64,000 nt of DNA from an uncultured Bacteroides sp. (GCF_963677685.1 NZ_OY782185.1:148973-212972); one strand, 5' to 3'; counted from the stretch's first letter, positions 27,118 through 36,629 are shown. A program made the numbers and translations. Notes: generated by a model from the letters alone, not told the origin.

Positions 27118-30100
27118 TCAATTTATTTGAAAACTCAATTCCGGACGTTCATTAATATATGAGATCAAATCTCTTCCGACCGATAATTTTATCGGACGAG
27201 AAATAAATTCTACATTCATGTTATTTTCGACATCTTTCACCTCAAAATAGAGTTCCGTATTGCCTGGATGCTCTCTCACCAACGTACTTAATTCCGTAAT
27301 GAGAGCCTTATTTAATTCAAACAAAGGAATCACAATTTTTATTTTTTGTACAAGCTTATCCTTCACATCCGAAAGAAATTCGATAGAAGTTATCTTTATT
27401 TCCAGTTCATCTTGCCTCCATTGCTTAGGCTGACACCTAGCATGAATATACAAAGAAATACCCTCAGTGGTAAAAAAGCCTTGATAAGTAGCCCAGTCAT
27501 TTCCAAAAAAAGGAAGTTCAGCCGAACCTGAATAATCCTCTAATCGAGCTATCCCGTAAGGATTACCATTCTTGGTAACCCCTCGACGTATAGACGTTAC
27601 AATTCCTCCCATCGTAATCTCCCGACCGGCAAGTTCCGCCTTATTTTCCAAAGCCACCATACGTGTGTTGCATACATGCTGAAGAATAACGGCATATTCA
27701 TCTAAAGGATGAGCAGAAAGATAAATACCAACCAGTTCTCTTTCCTTATTCAAACGTTCCAAATCACTCCAACGTTCCGCCGGAAGAATTTCAGGGGTAG
27801 CAATATCAACTACATTTTCACCTCCGAAAAGAGAATTAGTTGCCGCCACCTTATCTGCTTGATAACGGTTGCCATAGCGCACTAATATTTCAAGAAAAGA
27901 TTCATTTTTTGAATTGATTGCAAAATACTGTTCACGTTTCAGTTCAGAGAAACTATCAAAGCCACCCGCCAATGCAAGAGATTCAAGATTCTTCTTATTA
28001 CAAGCATTTAGGTTGACCCGTTGCACAAAGTCAAAGATTCCTTTAAAAGGACCATTCTTTGAGCGTTCTTCTACAATGCACTGCACAGCATTTTCTCCCA
28101 CCCCCTTTACTGCACCTAGACCAAAACGAATGTTTCCTTCGTCATTAACTGTAAATTTGTGATAACTCTCGTTTACATCGGGGCCCAACACTTCAATTTT
28201 CATCGTCTTACACTCATCCATCAACTTCGTGATATCTGTAATGTTAGAGATGTTACGGCTCATTACTGCCGCCATATATTCAGCCGGATAATTTGCCTTA
28301 AGAAAAGCTGTCTGATAAGCAATCCAAGAGTAACAAGTAGCATGAGATTTATTAAAAGCGTAAGAAGCAAACTTTTCCCAGTCCGTCCAGATCTTCTCCA
28401 GTACCTTAGGATCATGCCCATTTTTTCGTCCCCCTTCAATAAATTGAGGTTTCATGTGATCCAACTTGTCACGAAGCTTTTTACCCATCGCTTTACGCAG
28501 AGCATCCGATTCGCCACGAGTAAAGTCAGCCAATAAACGGGACAAAAGCATCACTTGTTCCTGATAGACGGTAATACCATAGGTATCCTTGAGATACTTC
28601 TCCATGATCGGAATATCATACTCAATCGGCTTTCGTCCATGCTTACGATCAATAAAATCAGGAATATAATCCATTGGCCCCGGACGATAGAGAGCATTCA
28701 TCGCTATCAAATCTTCAAAAGTACTAGGCTGTAATTCACGCAAATATTTCTGCATACCTGCCGACTCAAACTGGAAAGTACCAATCGTACGTCCATCACT
28801 GTAAAGCTTATAAGTTTGAGGATCTGAAATAGGTATATTGTCTATATCAATGACCAAACCACGATGAAGGCGAATGTTTGCAAGGGCTTCTTTTATGATA
28901 GACAATGTTTTAAGTCCTAAAAAGTCCATCTTTATAAGTCCCGTATCTTCAATCACTGAGCCTTCATACTGAGTAACAAGCATTTTCTCACCCGTTTCCT
29001 TATCATCAGCGGTACTTACAGGCACCCAATCGGTTATATCGTCACGACAAATAATCGTTCCACAAGCATGCACTCCGGTACCACGAACATTCCCCTCAAG
29101 CATCTTAGCATATTTCAATGTATCTCTCACAAGTGGATCAGAAGAGACCTCCGCCGATTGTAATTCCGGCACATATGCAATGGCATTTGTTAGGTTTAGT
29201 TTTTTATCAGGAATCTTATCGGGAATAAGCTTTGCTAAACGATCCGACTCAGATAAGGGTAGTTTCTGAACCCGAGCAACATCCTTAATGGCCAATTTCG
29301 TAGCCATAGTGCCATAAGTAATAATATGCGCAACCTTTTCCTTTCCATATTTTTCCGTTACCCAACGAAGAACATCACCACGACCGTCATCATCAAAGTC
29401 AATATCAATATCAGGCAGAGAGATACGGTCAGGATTCAAGAAACGCTCAAACAGCAAATCATATTGAATAGGATCTATTTGAGTAATTCCAAGGCAATAA
29501 GCCACAGCAGAACCCGCCGCAGAGCCACGCCCCGGTCCCACAGAAACCCCTTTTTCGCGAGCAGCCGCAATAAAATCTTGTACGATAAGGAAATAACCAG
29601 GAAAACCCATTGTTTTCATTATGTGCAATTCGAATACCATCCGTTCGTTCACCTCCGGCGTCAGAGGATCACCATAACGTTTCTTCGCACCGTCAAAAGC
29701 CAGTTTTTTAAGATAATCAGCTTCTAATTTTATTCGATAAAGTTTATCATATCCTCCAAGTTTCTTTATTTTATCTTCAGCCGCTGATTGACTTAAAACC
29801 ACCTTCCCATTCTCATCCTGAGTGAATTCATCAAAAAGATCTTTCTCAGTATACTTATTACGATATCCATCCTCGGTTCCAAATTCCTCGGGAATAGCAA
29901 AAGTCGGCATAATTGGAGCATGATCAATAGAGTAAAATTCCACTTTATCAAGCACCTCCATGGTATTAGTCAACGCTTCAGGAACATCTTCAAACAAAGC
30001 ATGCATTTCAGCCCTCGTCTTCATCCATTCCTGTTTAGTATAATGCATTCGTTTAGGATCATCCAAATCCTTACCTGTACTTAGACAGATTAAACGATCA

Positions 30101-30915
30101 TGCGCTTCTGCATGTTCTTCATTTACGAAATGTACGTCATTTGTACAAATGAGTTTAACATCATGTTTTTTAGATAATTCAAGCAAATGTTTATTCACAT
30201 TCTGCTGCAAAGGATACGCCTCTTGGTTCGCATTAGGAAGAGTTGTTTTATGTCGTTGAAGCTCTAAATAAAAATCCTCACCAAAAAGAGCCTTATACCA
30301 CAAAATAGCTTCTTCAGCTTCATTTAAAAGTCCTTGAGTTATTTTCTTAGGAACCTCACCTCCCAAACAAGCCGTAGAAACGATTAATCCTTCATGATAC
30401 TTTGCCAGCTCATTCCGATCTGTACGCGGTCGCATATAGAAACCATTGGTCCATGCTTTAGAGACCAATTTTATAAGGTTATGATAACCTTTTTCATTTT
30501 TTGCCAGCACAATCAAGTGATAGCCGCTCTGGTCAGGTTTACCCTCTTTCTTATCCATTGAACGGCGAGCAACATACATTTCACAACCAATAATCGGCTT
30601 AAAAAGGCGTGCTTCTGCGGCAGTTATTTGAGCTTTATAATTTGTTATTTCTGTTTCTTTATCATCACAGGGCAATTTACCCGATTCAATAGCTTCTATC
30701 TTTTTTTTCAGATCTTTTATTTCTCCCTTAAAAGCCCCATTCTTTTTATTTACATAATTATAGAACTCTTTAATGGCAAACATATTTCCATGGTCAGTCA
30801 CAGCAATGCCTTTCATGCCATCCTTTATAGCTTTGTCAACTAAAGCACTGACACTGGCCTGTCCATCAAGAAGAGAATACTGAGTATGGACGTGTAAATG
30901 AACAAAATCTATCAT
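27118..30915 (-). CDS. dnaE: DNA polymerase III subunit alpha
   Basis: A 1265-residue replicative polymerase. The N-terminal PHP domain starts HLHVHTQYSLLDGQ with a later TDHGNMFA; the palm carries the metal-binding PDIDIDFDDDGRG; GPGRGSAAGSAVAYCLGIT, the fingers region with YRPGPMDYIPDFIDRKHGR, and the (HhH)2 region follow. An OB-fold near residues 1060-1140 (MGGIVTSIRRGVTKNGNPYG) and a C-terminal tail complete it. Length fits the DnaE1 type. Divergent from psd. Confidence 0.97.
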   Translation of the reverse strand: MIDFVHLHVHTQYSLLDGQASVSALVDKAIKDGMKGIAVTDHGNMFAIKEFYNYVNKKNGAFKGEIKDLKKKIEAIESGKLPCDDKETEITNYKAQITAAEARLFKPIIGCEMYVARRSMDKKEGKPDQSGYHLIVLAKNEKGYHNLIKLVSKAWTNGFYMRPRTDRNELAKYHEGLIVSTACLGGEVPKKITQGLLNEAEEAILWYKALFGEDFYLELQRHKTTLPNANQEAYPLQQNVNKHLLELSKKHDVKLICTNDVHFVNEEHAEAHDRLICLSTGKDLDDPKRMHYTKQEWMKTRAEMHALFEDVPEALTNTMEVLDKVEFYSIDHAPIMPTFAIPEEFGTEDGYRNKYTEKDLFDEFTQDENGKVVLSQSAAEDKIKKLGGYDKLYRIKLEADYLKKLAFDGAKKRYGDPLTPEVNERMVFELHIMKTMGFPGYFLIVQDFIAAAREKGVSVGPGRGSAAGSAVAYCLGITQIDPIQYDLLFERFLNPDRISLPDIDIDFDDDGRGDVLRWVTEKYGKEKVAHIITYGTMATKLAIKDVARVQKLPLSESDRLAKLIPDKIPDKKLNLTNAIAYVPELQSAEVSSDPLVRDTLKYAKMLEGNVRGTGVHACGTIICRDDITDWVPVSTADDKETGEKMLVTQYEGSVIEDTGLIKMDFLGLKTLSIIKEALANIRLHRGLVIDIDNIPISDPQTYKLYSDGRTIGTFQFESAGMQKYLRELQPSTFEDLIAMNALYRPGPMDYIPDFIDRKHGRKPIEYDIPIMEKYLKDTYGITVYQEQVMLLSRLLADFTRGESDALRKAMGKKLRDKLDHMKPQFIEGGRKNGHDPKVLEKIWTDWEKFASYAFNKSHATCYSWIAYQTAFLKANYPAEYMAAVMSRNISNITDITKLMDECKTMKIEVLGPDVNESYHKFTVNDEGNIRFGLGAVKGVGENAVQCIVEERSKNGPFKGIFDFVQRVNLNACNKKNLESLALAGGFDSFSELKREQYFAINSKNESFLEILVRYGNRYQADKVAATNSLFGGENVVDIATPEILPAERWSDLERLNKERELVGIYLSAHPLDEYAVILQHVCNTRMVALENKAELAGREITMGGIVTSIRRGVTKNGNPYGIARLEDYSGSAELPFFGNDWATYQGFFTTEGISLYIHARCQPKQWRQDELEIKITSIEFLSDVKDKLVQKIKIVIPLFELNKALITELSTLVREHPGNTELYFEVKDVENNMNVEFISRPIKLSVGRDLISYINERPELSFQIN

Positions 30916-31050
30916 AATTAATAAGATACCTTATTTATTTCAGTGGATAAAAGTACAATCTATGCATCGAGTAACAAAGTTATTTGCCAAAAAGTTATCA
31001 ACATAACAGATTTCTAACACTAAATACTTGCGACATTTTCAAAATAAACA

Positions 31051-31058
31051 TACTTTTG
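31051..31058 (+). promoter_or_regulatory. -7 box (TACTTTTG) of psd-pssA
   Basis: Exact TAnnTTTG match 25 nt before the psd ATG. Confidence 0.6.
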
Positions 31059-31083
31059 CAAACAATTCTATTAAATAGCATAA

Positions 31084-31770
31084 ATGGGTCGATTAAAGAA
31101 ACTGAAAAAAATAAGAATACACCACGAAGGAACACACATTCTCATTGGTAGCCTTATTTTATTAATATGCATAAACGCCGCATTATATTACGGCATTGAA
31201 TGCAAAATACCTTTTTACCTGCTTGCTTTGGCAAGCATTGTTGTCTATGCGTTAATAATAAACTTTTTTCGCTGCCCTATCCGACTATTTGGTAAAGAAA
31301 CCGAGAAAATAGTAGTAGCACCCGCTGACGGAAAGATAGTAGTAATCGAAGAAGTTGATGAAAACGAATATTTTCATGATAAACGCATTATGATTTCTAT
31401 TTTCATGAGTCTAATCAATGTGCACGCCAATTGGTATCCAGTAGACGGAACTATAAAAAGCGTTTCGCATCAGAACGGGAAATTCATGAAAGCATGGTTG
31501 CCTAAAGCCAGTACAGATAACGAGCGTTCTACTGTAATCATTGAAACTCCGGAAGGAGTTGAGATAATGACTAGACAAATTGCCGGAGCCATGGCTAGAC
31601 GAATTGTAACCTATGCAGAAGTAGGTGAAGAATGTTATATAGACGAACACATGGGCTTTATTAAATTTGGCTCCAGAGTTGATGTTTATCTTCCTCTCGG
31701 AACAGACATACGCGTTACTCTAGGCCAGTTAACAACCGGAAATGAAACGGTTCTCGCCTATTTAAAATAA
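31084..31770 (+). CDS. psd: Phosphatidylserine decarboxylase
   Basis: A 228-residue short-form decarboxylase that converts phosphatidylserine to phosphatidylethanolamine. Two N-terminal membrane helices (about 18-60) are followed by the catalytic domain: [27 protein letters not shown], and the self-cleavage site in [14 protein letters not shown], where the Gly-Ser bond would be cut to give the pyruvoyl group. It lies 9 nt before pssA, whose product is its substrate. Confidence 0.96.
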   Translation: MGRLKKLKKIRIHHEGTHILIGSLILLICINAALYYGIECKIPFYLLALASIVVYALIINFFRCPIRLFGKETEKIVVAPADGKIVVIEEVDENEYFHDKRIMISIFMSLINVHANWYPVDGTIKSVSHQNGKFMKAWLPKASTDNERSTVIIETPEGVEIMTRQIAGAMARRIVTYAEVGEECYIDEHMGFIKFGSRVDVYLPLGTDIRVTLGQLTTGNETVLAYLK

Positions 31771-31779
31771 AAACCTAAA

Positions 31780-32487
31780 ATGGCAAATGCTATAACCCGC
31801 CACATACCGAACGCTGTAACTTGTATGAATCTGTTTTCTGGGTGCATTGCTTCTGTAATGGCATTTGAAAGTAATTACAAAATAGCTTTCTTCTTTATTA
31901 TCCTTAGTGCAGTTTTCGATTTTTTCGATGGCATGTTAGCACGCTTATTAAAAGCTCACTCCAATATTGGGAAAGAGCTGGATTCACTAGCTGATGACAT
32001 TAGTTTTGGCATAGTGCCTGCTTTGCTTGTATTCTCCTTATTAAAAGAGATGCCATATCCTGCATTTCTGTCAACAAGTCAGGACTATATTCCATACATT
32101 GGTTTTCTAATTTCAGTTTTTTCTGCTCTTCGTTTGGCAAAATTCAATGTAGACGAGCGGCAGACGAGCTCATTTATTGGGCTGCCGGTTCCAGCCAATG
32201 CATTATTCTGGGGTTCTTTAATTGTAGGAGCACATGACTACCTGACTTCTTCTGCGAACAATCTCGTATTCATCATTATACTTACATGCCTATTCTCCGG
32301 ATTATTAGTTTCTGAGATTCCTATGTTCTCATTAAAGTTCAAAAATCTCTCTTGGAAAGACAATAAGATAAGTTTTATCTTTCTAATTGTATGTCTTCCA
32401 CTACTAATATTTCTGGGTATTAGCGGATTTGCAGCAATCATTGCTTGGTACATTCTTCTCTCTCTGTTAACAAGAAAAAAGAAATAA
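31780..32487 (+). CDS. pssA: CDP-diacylglycerol-serine O-phosphatidyltransferase
   Basis: A 235-residue membrane enzyme joining CDP-diacylglycerol and serine. The CDP-alcohol phosphotransferase signature DG-x2-AR-x8-G-x3-D-x3-D is intact in FDGMLARLLKAHSNIGKELDSLADD near residue 48. About seven transmembrane segments are visible. With psd it makes phosphatidylethanolamine; the CDP-DAG comes from CdsA, also in this window. Confidence 0.96.
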   Translation: MANAITRHIPNAVTCMNLFSGCIASVMAFESNYKIAFFFIILSAVFDFFDGMLARLLKAHSNIGKELDSLADDISFGIVPALLVFSLLKEMPYPAFLSTSQDYIPYIGFLISVFSALRLAKFNVDERQTSSFIGLPVPANALFWGSLIVGAHDYLTSSANNLVFIIILTCLFSGLLVSEIPMFSLKFKNLSWKDNKISFIFLIVCLPLLIFLGISGFAAIIAWYILLSLLTRKKK

Positions 32488-32544
32488 ACATTCCCTTTGG
32501 CACGTTTGTTGTAAGGTAATGTCTAGATAAAAACCATTCAGCTT

Positions 32545-32802
32545 ATGTATATATTAGGATTCTTATTCTTTTTTATTGTTTCCATTCTTATTCTCGGACT
32601 ATCTATCGTAGGTAGAATTTTAAAAGCTCTCTTCGGATTCGGAAAACAATCTACCTCCTACCAATCACAACAAACACGCTCTTACGCTAACAGAGAGAAT
32701 ACTACTGAGACCACTCAGGAAGTACATAAGCATAAGAAGCTATTCGATGATGACGAGGGAGAGTACGTCGATTTTGAAGAAATAAAAGAATCACAAAAGT
32801 AA
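32545..32802 (+). CDS. DUF4834-like small membrane protein
   Basis: An 85-residue protein with one N-terminal transmembrane helix (about 1-24) followed by a Gln/Ser/Thr-rich linker and an acidic end (DDDEGEYVDFEEIKE). It fits the small DUF4834-type proteins that follow pssA in Bacteroidales, from memory. Function unknown. It may be co-transcribed with pssA (57-nt gap). Confidence 0.7.
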   Translation: MYILGFLFFFIVSILILGLSIVGRILKALFGFGKQSTSYQSQQTRSYANRENTTETTQEVHKHKKLFDDDEGEYVDFEEIKESQK

Positions 32803-32841
32803 ATAGCAGCAAAAGACTCAAATAGATAACAGTTTTTTGAC

Positions 32842-33282
32842 TTAGCGCTTTGATTGAAAGAAAGCCTTGATTTTAGCGGCACATTCATCAGACAAGATAC
32901 CATTTACAACTTCCGTCTTAGGATGTAAAGCTTGAGGAGCATATCTTTGATAACCTCGTTTCTCATCTCTTGTGCCAAAAACTAATCGAGCAAATTGCGC
33001 CCACGCAATGGCACCTGCACACATCACACAAGGCTCCACTGTGACATAAAGAGTACAGTCATTAAGATATTTACCACCCAAAACATTCGCAGCTGAAGTA
33101 ATAGCCTGCATTTCAGCATGAGCAGTCACATCAGTTAAAGTTTCCGTCAGGTTATGAGCACGAGCAATAATCCGCCCCTGACTTACAATAATAGCCCCCA
33201 CTGGGACTTCCCCTCGCTCAGAAGCTTTATCAGCTTCCACAAGAGCCTGTTTCATATAATACACATCATCCATTACCATCAT
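32842..33282 (-). CDS. tadA: tRNA-specific adenosine deaminase / nucleoside deaminase
   Basis: A 146-residue zinc deaminase with HAEMQAI (zinc His and proton-shuttling Glu) and PCVMCAGAIAWAQF (zinc Cys pair). The family converts A34 to inosine in tRNA-Arg(ACG), but close guanine deaminases share these motifs, so substrate is not certain. M4 (MDDVYYMKQAL) is an alternative start. The ATG overlaps the upstream small gene by 4 nt. Confidence 0.88.
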   Translation of the reverse strand: MMVMDDVYYMKQALVEADKASERGEVPVGAIIVSQGRIIARAHNLTETLTDVTAHAEMQAITSAANVLGGKYLNDCTLYVTVEPCVMCAGAIAWAQFARLVFGTRDEKRGYQRYAPQALHPKTEVVNGILSDECAAKIKAFFQSKR

Positions 33283-33512
33283 CTCCGCATGTCATGTTCT
33301 CCAAAAAGAGTCGGATAATCTTCCTCCATGTTCTTATGTATAAACATGAGGATCGTCTCACGGAGCCAACGTGATTTATTCGTTATCTTATACTTATCCA
33401 GATAACGATCTACGATCTGCTGTTCATCCTCACTCATTAAGCAAGTCATACGCTGTTGGCGTTTAGGTTCTTCAGCAGTTGCGCGAGCACATTTCTTATC
33501 TCTCTTTCTCAT
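33279..33512 (-). CDS. Small basic protein, possibly ribbon-helix-helix-like
   Basis: A 77-residue protein counted from the ATG at 33512 (a GTG three codons upstream is also in frame but coincides with the promoter box). A basic, Lys/Arg-rich head is followed by MSEDEQQIVDRYLDKYKITNKSRWLRETILMFIHKN. This resembles the strand-helix-helix pattern of MobC-like or ribbon-helix-helix proteins, so DNA binding is possible but not shown. Translationally coupled to tadA by an ATGA overlap. Confidence 0.6.
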   Translation of the reverse strand: MRKRDKKCARATAEEPKRQQRMTCLMSEDEQQIVDRYLDKYKITNKSRWLRETILMFIHKNMEEDYPTLFGEHDMRR

Positions 33513-33520
33513 ATTTGGCA

Positions 33521-33528
33521 CAAATTTA
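33521..33528 (-). promoter_or_regulatory. -7 box (TAAATTTG), near-leaderless
   Basis: Exact TAnnTTTG match ending only 8 nt before the ATG at 33512, so the transcript would have almost no leader. Confidence 0.5.
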
Positions 33529-33562
33529 CTTTTACTTATTGAATTTCAAACAATAAAATAAG

Positions 33563-33570
33563 TAAATTTG
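33563..33570 (+). promoter_or_regulatory. -7 box (TAAATTTG) of yraN, near-leaderless
   Basis: Exact TAnnTTTG match 12 nt before the yraN ATG at 33583. The TTG at the end of the box is in frame with yraN but is unlikely to be a start. Confidence 0.5.
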
Positions 33571-33582
33571 CAAAAAAGAAGG

Positions 33583-33948
33583 ATGGCAGAACATAATATA
33601 TTAGGAAAAGCCGGTGAAAACGCTGCAACGGCTTATCTGGAAAAGCACAATTACTCTATACGCCACCGAAATTGGAGAAAGGGACACCTAGAGTTAGATA
33701 TTATAGCTGTAAAAAACGATCAACTCATCATTGTTGAAGTAAAAACAAGGAGAAATACCGAATTTGCACTCCCTGAGGATGCTGTAGATTATAAAAAAAT
33801 AAAACGAATAGTATTAGCAACCAATGCATATCTTAAAATGTTTGAGTTAGATATGCCTGTAAGATTTGACATTATCACAGTCGTAGGAGAAAATTCAGAA
33901 TTCAAAATAGAACATATAAAAGAGGCTTTTTACCCTCCTATATGTTAA
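33583..33948 (+). CDS. YraN family (UPF0102) endonuclease-like protein
   Basis: A 121-residue protein from the ATG at 33583. The nuclease-fold core is visible: GKAGENAATAYLEK, NWRKGHLELDIIA and VEVKTRRN, matching the conserved E..D...K pattern of the restriction-endonuclease-like YraN family. Function is not established; a role in DNA processing is assumed for the family. It lies 12 nt before the next gene and probably heads a yraN-MmcQ-birA unit. Confidence 0.9.
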   Translation: MAEHNILGKAGENAATAYLEKHNYSIRHRNWRKGHLELDIIAVKNDQLIIVEVKTRRNTEFALPEDAVDYKKIKRIVLATNAYLKMFELDMPVRFDIITVVGENSEFKIEHIKEAFYPPIC

Positions 33949-33960
33949 AATCAAACAACT

Positions 33961-34317
33961 ATGGATATAGAAACAGCTCGTGAATACTGCTTAGGTCTAA
34001 AACAAGCTACAGAATGTTTCCCGTTTGATGAATATTCGCTAGTCATAAAAGTTATGGGGAAAATGTTTGCTCTTATTGATTTAGAGAAAGCAAATAGTAT
34101 AGCATTAAAATGCGATCCAGAATATGCTCTTGAATTAAGAGAAAAATATATTGGAATAGAAGGTGCCAGACATTTTAATAAAAAATACTGGAATAAAATC
34201 TATTTTGACAAAGACATTGATGATAAAACGATTCTGCATCTTATAAATCACTCATACGAAGAAGTATTAAAAAAGATGACAAAAAAAATGCGTAATGAAT
34301 ACAACTCACTTCCTTAA
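33961..34317 (+). CDS. MmcQ/YjbR family protein
   Basis: A 118-residue small protein of the MmcQ/YjbR family: MDIETAREYCLGLKQATECFPFDE at the start, VMGKMFALIDLEKANSIALKCDPEYALELRE in the middle and HFNKKYWNKIYFD towards the end. These have a CyaY-like fold and are often called DNA-binding, with little direct proof. It lies 2 nt before birA, so it is co-transcribed. Confidence 0.9.
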   Translation: MDIETAREYCLGLKQATECFPFDEYSLVIKVMGKMFALIDLEKANSIALKCDPEYALELREKYIGIEGARHFNKKYWNKIYFDKDIDDKTILHLINHSYEEVLKKMTKKMRNEYNSLP

Positions 34318-34319
34318 AC

Positions 34320-35057
34320 ATGCCTAAAATAAAATTCATCCAATTAACAAAGGTAGATTCGACCAACCAATATTTAGGAGTGCTCTCCAGCAAAAAAAAT
34401 CTACCAGAACTAACCACAGTAGTAGCCAACTATCAAACCTCCGGGAGAGGTCAAAGAGGAAATAGTTGGGAATCAACAGACAGCAAGAATTTATTATTCA
34501 GTTTTTTACTCCGTCCATCTTTCCTAGAAATAAAAAAACAGTTTTCTTTGTCACAAATCATCTCTCTCGCAATCAAAGAGGAGCTAGAAGCACATGCTGA
34601 AGGATTCAGTATCAAATGGCCAAACGATATCTATTGGCAAGAAAAAAAAATCTGTGGTATATTAATAGAGAATGATCTCATAGGTAACCAAATCAGTCGA
34701 ACAATTGTGGGAATAGGAATTAATATCAATCAAGAGGAATTCTACAGCTCTGCCCCTAACCCTGTTTCCTTAAAACAAATCACCAACAAAGAGTACAACT
34801 TATCAACTATACTAGAGAATATATTAAACCGCATAGCCTCTTATTATGAACAATTAAAAGATGGTGATTCAGAAAAGATTGCAAACTCTTACCACCAATC
34901 TCTATTTAGAAACCAAGGAATGCACCTCTATGAAGATAAGTCCGGCAAATTTATGGCGCAAATCGAAAAAGTAACTCCTGAAGGACCTATTATCTTAAAA
35001 GATGAAGCTGGACAAGAGAGAGAATATGCATTCAAAGAAGTTAGTTATATTCTCTAA
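34320..35057 (+). CDS. birA: Biotin-[acetyl-CoA-carboxylase] ligase
   Basis: A 245-residue biotin protein ligase that attaches biotin to carboxylase carrier domains. The motifs DSTNQYL, TSGRGQRGNSWES (biotinyl-AMP loop) and KWPNDIYWQEKKICGILIE are intact. It lacks the N-terminal winged-helix DNA-binding domain of the E. coli protein, so it is ligase only. It ends 4 nt before the convergent TPR gene. Confidence 0.94.
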   Translation: MPKIKFIQLTKVDSTNQYLGVLSSKKNLPELTTVVANYQTSGRGQRGNSWESTDSKNLLFSFLLRPSFLEIKKQFSLSQIISLAIKEELEAHAEGFSIKWPNDIYWQEKKICGILIENDLIGNQISRTIVGIGININQEEFYSSAPNPVSLKQITNKEYNLSTILENILNRIASYYEQLKDGDSEKIANSYHQSLFRNQGMHLYEDKSGKFMAQIEKVTPEGPIILKDEAGQEREYAFKEVSYIL

Positions 35058-35061
35058 AGAA

Positions 35062-35742
35062 TCAGCGATTCACCTCTTTTTCTATCAACTGAATTTTAGC
35101 CAATGTTTTTTGTACTTCAGACGACGGAAAATGTTGAAGCACATTCTGTAAATAGCGTTTTGCTTTAGAATAATTATCATTCAGAATTCTATCTAACGCA
35201 TTTCTATAACGCGCATATTGCATCCGTGTAGGAGAACCTATCTTTTTAAAATCAGCATCAACTTTAGCTTTCTCCTCTTCCGCAGACAGATAATAGTAAT
35301 TTCCAACAAAAATATTAGCTGCAAGATTGTCCGGTTCAAAATCCAAAATTCTCTGATACAAAGACAAAGCTTCCTTTTCTTTACCTCGCAAAAGTTCCAT
35401 ATTCGCACAAGAAACAAGATTCGACACATTATCAGGTTGCATCTGAATTAGTTCTTTATAAAATAAATAAGCTTTATCATAATTACGAACCTGCTGATAA
35501 TAAATAGCCAGTTCATGAGCTAAACGAGGGCATACAGGAGATTTTTTATTCACTTTCGTCCAATAAAACATCTCAGCCTTAGAAGTATCCGCATCTATAG
35601 CTTTGCGAAAAATAGAAACACTCTCATCCCATTTTTCATTATTCATAGCAAGAGTGAGCTGAGCAAAGAGATCACTTTCTGGCTGAGTAAATGCCACAAG
35701 CGGAAACATCGCAAAAAATAAAAATGCTGTTAAGTTTCTCAT
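35062..35742 (-). CDS. Exported tetratricopeptide-repeat protein
   Basis: A 226-residue protein with a signal peptide (MRNLTAFLFFAMFPLVAFTQ) and several TPR-like helical pairs (e.g. RNYDKAYLFYKELIQMQPDNV and GKEKEALSLYQRILDFEPDNLAANIFVGNYYYL). It is probably a periplasmic scaffold. Its partners cannot be read from sequence. It has its own promoter box (35772-35779) facing away from pyrH. Confidence 0.85.
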   Translation of the reverse strand: MRNLTAFLFFAMFPLVAFTQPESDLFAQLTLAMNNEKWDESVSIFRKAIDADTSKAEMFYWTKVNKKSPVCPRLAHELAIYYQQVRNYDKAYLFYKELIQMQPDNVSNLVSCANMELLRGKEKEALSLYQRILDFEPDNLAANIFVGNYYYLSAEEEKAKVDADFKKIGSPTRMQYARYRNALDRILNDNYSKAKRYLQNVLQHFPSSEVQKTLAKIQLIEKEVNR

Positions 35743-35771
35743 TATCCTAAAATGTTTAGTAGTCTTCCTTA

Positions 35772-35779
35772 CAAAGATA
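35772..35779 (-). promoter_or_regulatory. -7 box (TATCTTTG) of the TPR gene
   Basis: Exact TAnnTTTG match on the minus strand, 29 nt before the ATG at 35742. Confidence 0.55.
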
Positions 35780-35792
35780 TAATAAAAAGTTG

Positions 35793-35800
35793 TAAGTTTG
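35793..35800 (+). promoter_or_regulatory. -7 box (TAAGTTTG) of pyrH
   Basis: Exact TAnnTTTG match 23 nt before the pyrH ATG. Confidence 0.6.
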
Positions 35801-35823
35801 CAGCAACTAACATAATTTAATGT

Positions 35824-36534
35824 ATGACTAAATATAAACGAATATTATTAAAGCTCAGCGGAGAGAGCTTAATGGGCGACAAGCAATATGGGATCGACGA
35901 AAAACGTCTGAGCGAATATGCTGCGCAGATAAAAGAGATTCATTCCTTAGGAGTTGAAATTGCAATAGTCATAGGAGGAGGAAACATCTTTAGAGGTCTG
36001 AGCGGAAGCAATAAAGGCTTTGATCGAGTAAAAGGTGATCAAATGGGTATGCTTGCCACCGTAATCAACAGTTTGGCCTTAAGTTCCGCATTAGGTTCAG
36101 TCAATGTGAAATCACGTGTATTGACAGCTATCCGCATGGAACCTATTGGAGAATTTTATAGCAAATGGAAAGCTATAGAATGTATGGAAAACAATGAAAT
36201 AGTAATCTTATCCGCAGGAACGGGTAATCCATTCTTCACCACAGACACAGGCTCTTCCCTGAGAGGAATTGAAGTTGAAGCTGATGTAATGCTCAAAGGC
36301 ACACGTGTTGATGGCATCTATACAGCTGATCCGGAAAAAGACAAAACCGCTACAAAATTTCAAGAAATAACTTACGATGAAATATATACTCGCGGACTTA
36401 AAGTAATGGATCTCACTGCTACTACCATGTGCAAAGAAAATAATTTACCTATTATTGTTTTTGATATGGATACTTCGGGCAATCTCAAAAAAGTAATTTT
36501 GGGAGAAGCAATAGGAACGTTAGTGCATAATTAA
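35824..36534 (+). CDS. pyrH: UMP kinase
   Basis: A 236-residue bacterial UMP kinase of the amino-acid-kinase fold. LLKLSGESLMG (phosphate binding), VIGGGNIFRG, a UMP-binding AGTGNPFFTTDT and LKGTRVDGIYTADPEKDK are all present. It makes UDP, feeding UTP and CTP synthesis. Followed by frr after a hairpin that also carries the frr promoter box. Confidence 0.97.
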   Translation: MTKYKRILLKLSGESLMGDKQYGIDEKRLSEYAAQIKEIHSLGVEIAIVIGGGNIFRGLSGSNKGFDRVKGDQMGMLATVINSLALSSALGSVNVKSRVLTAIRMEPIGEFYSKWKAIECMENNEIVILSAGTGNPFFTTDTGSSLRGIEVEADVMLKGTRVDGIYTADPEKDKTATKFQEITYDEIYTRGLKVMDLTATTMCKENNLPIIVFDMDTSGNLKKVILGEAIGTLVHN

Positions 36535-36549
36535 AATAAATAATTGGAT

Positions 36550-36578
36550 ATAAGCAAAAAAGGCGTATTTTTGCTTAT
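36550..36578 (+). terminator. Hairpin after pyrH, overlapping the frr promoter
   Basis: ATAAGCAAAAA (36550-36560) and TTTTTGCTTAT (36568-36578) are a perfect 11-bp inverted repeat around 7 nt. The frr -7 box (36566-36573) lies within its right arm. Confidence 0.5.
36566..36573 (+). promoter_or_regulatory. -7 box (TATTTTTG) of frr-rsgA
   Basis: Exact TAnnTTTG match 56 nt before the frr ATG, embedded in the hairpin at 36550-36578. Confidence 0.5.
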
Positions 36579-36629
36579 CATTTAAAACCATAAATGCAGT
36601 AAGCAACTAATAAACAAGAAATTAATAAG

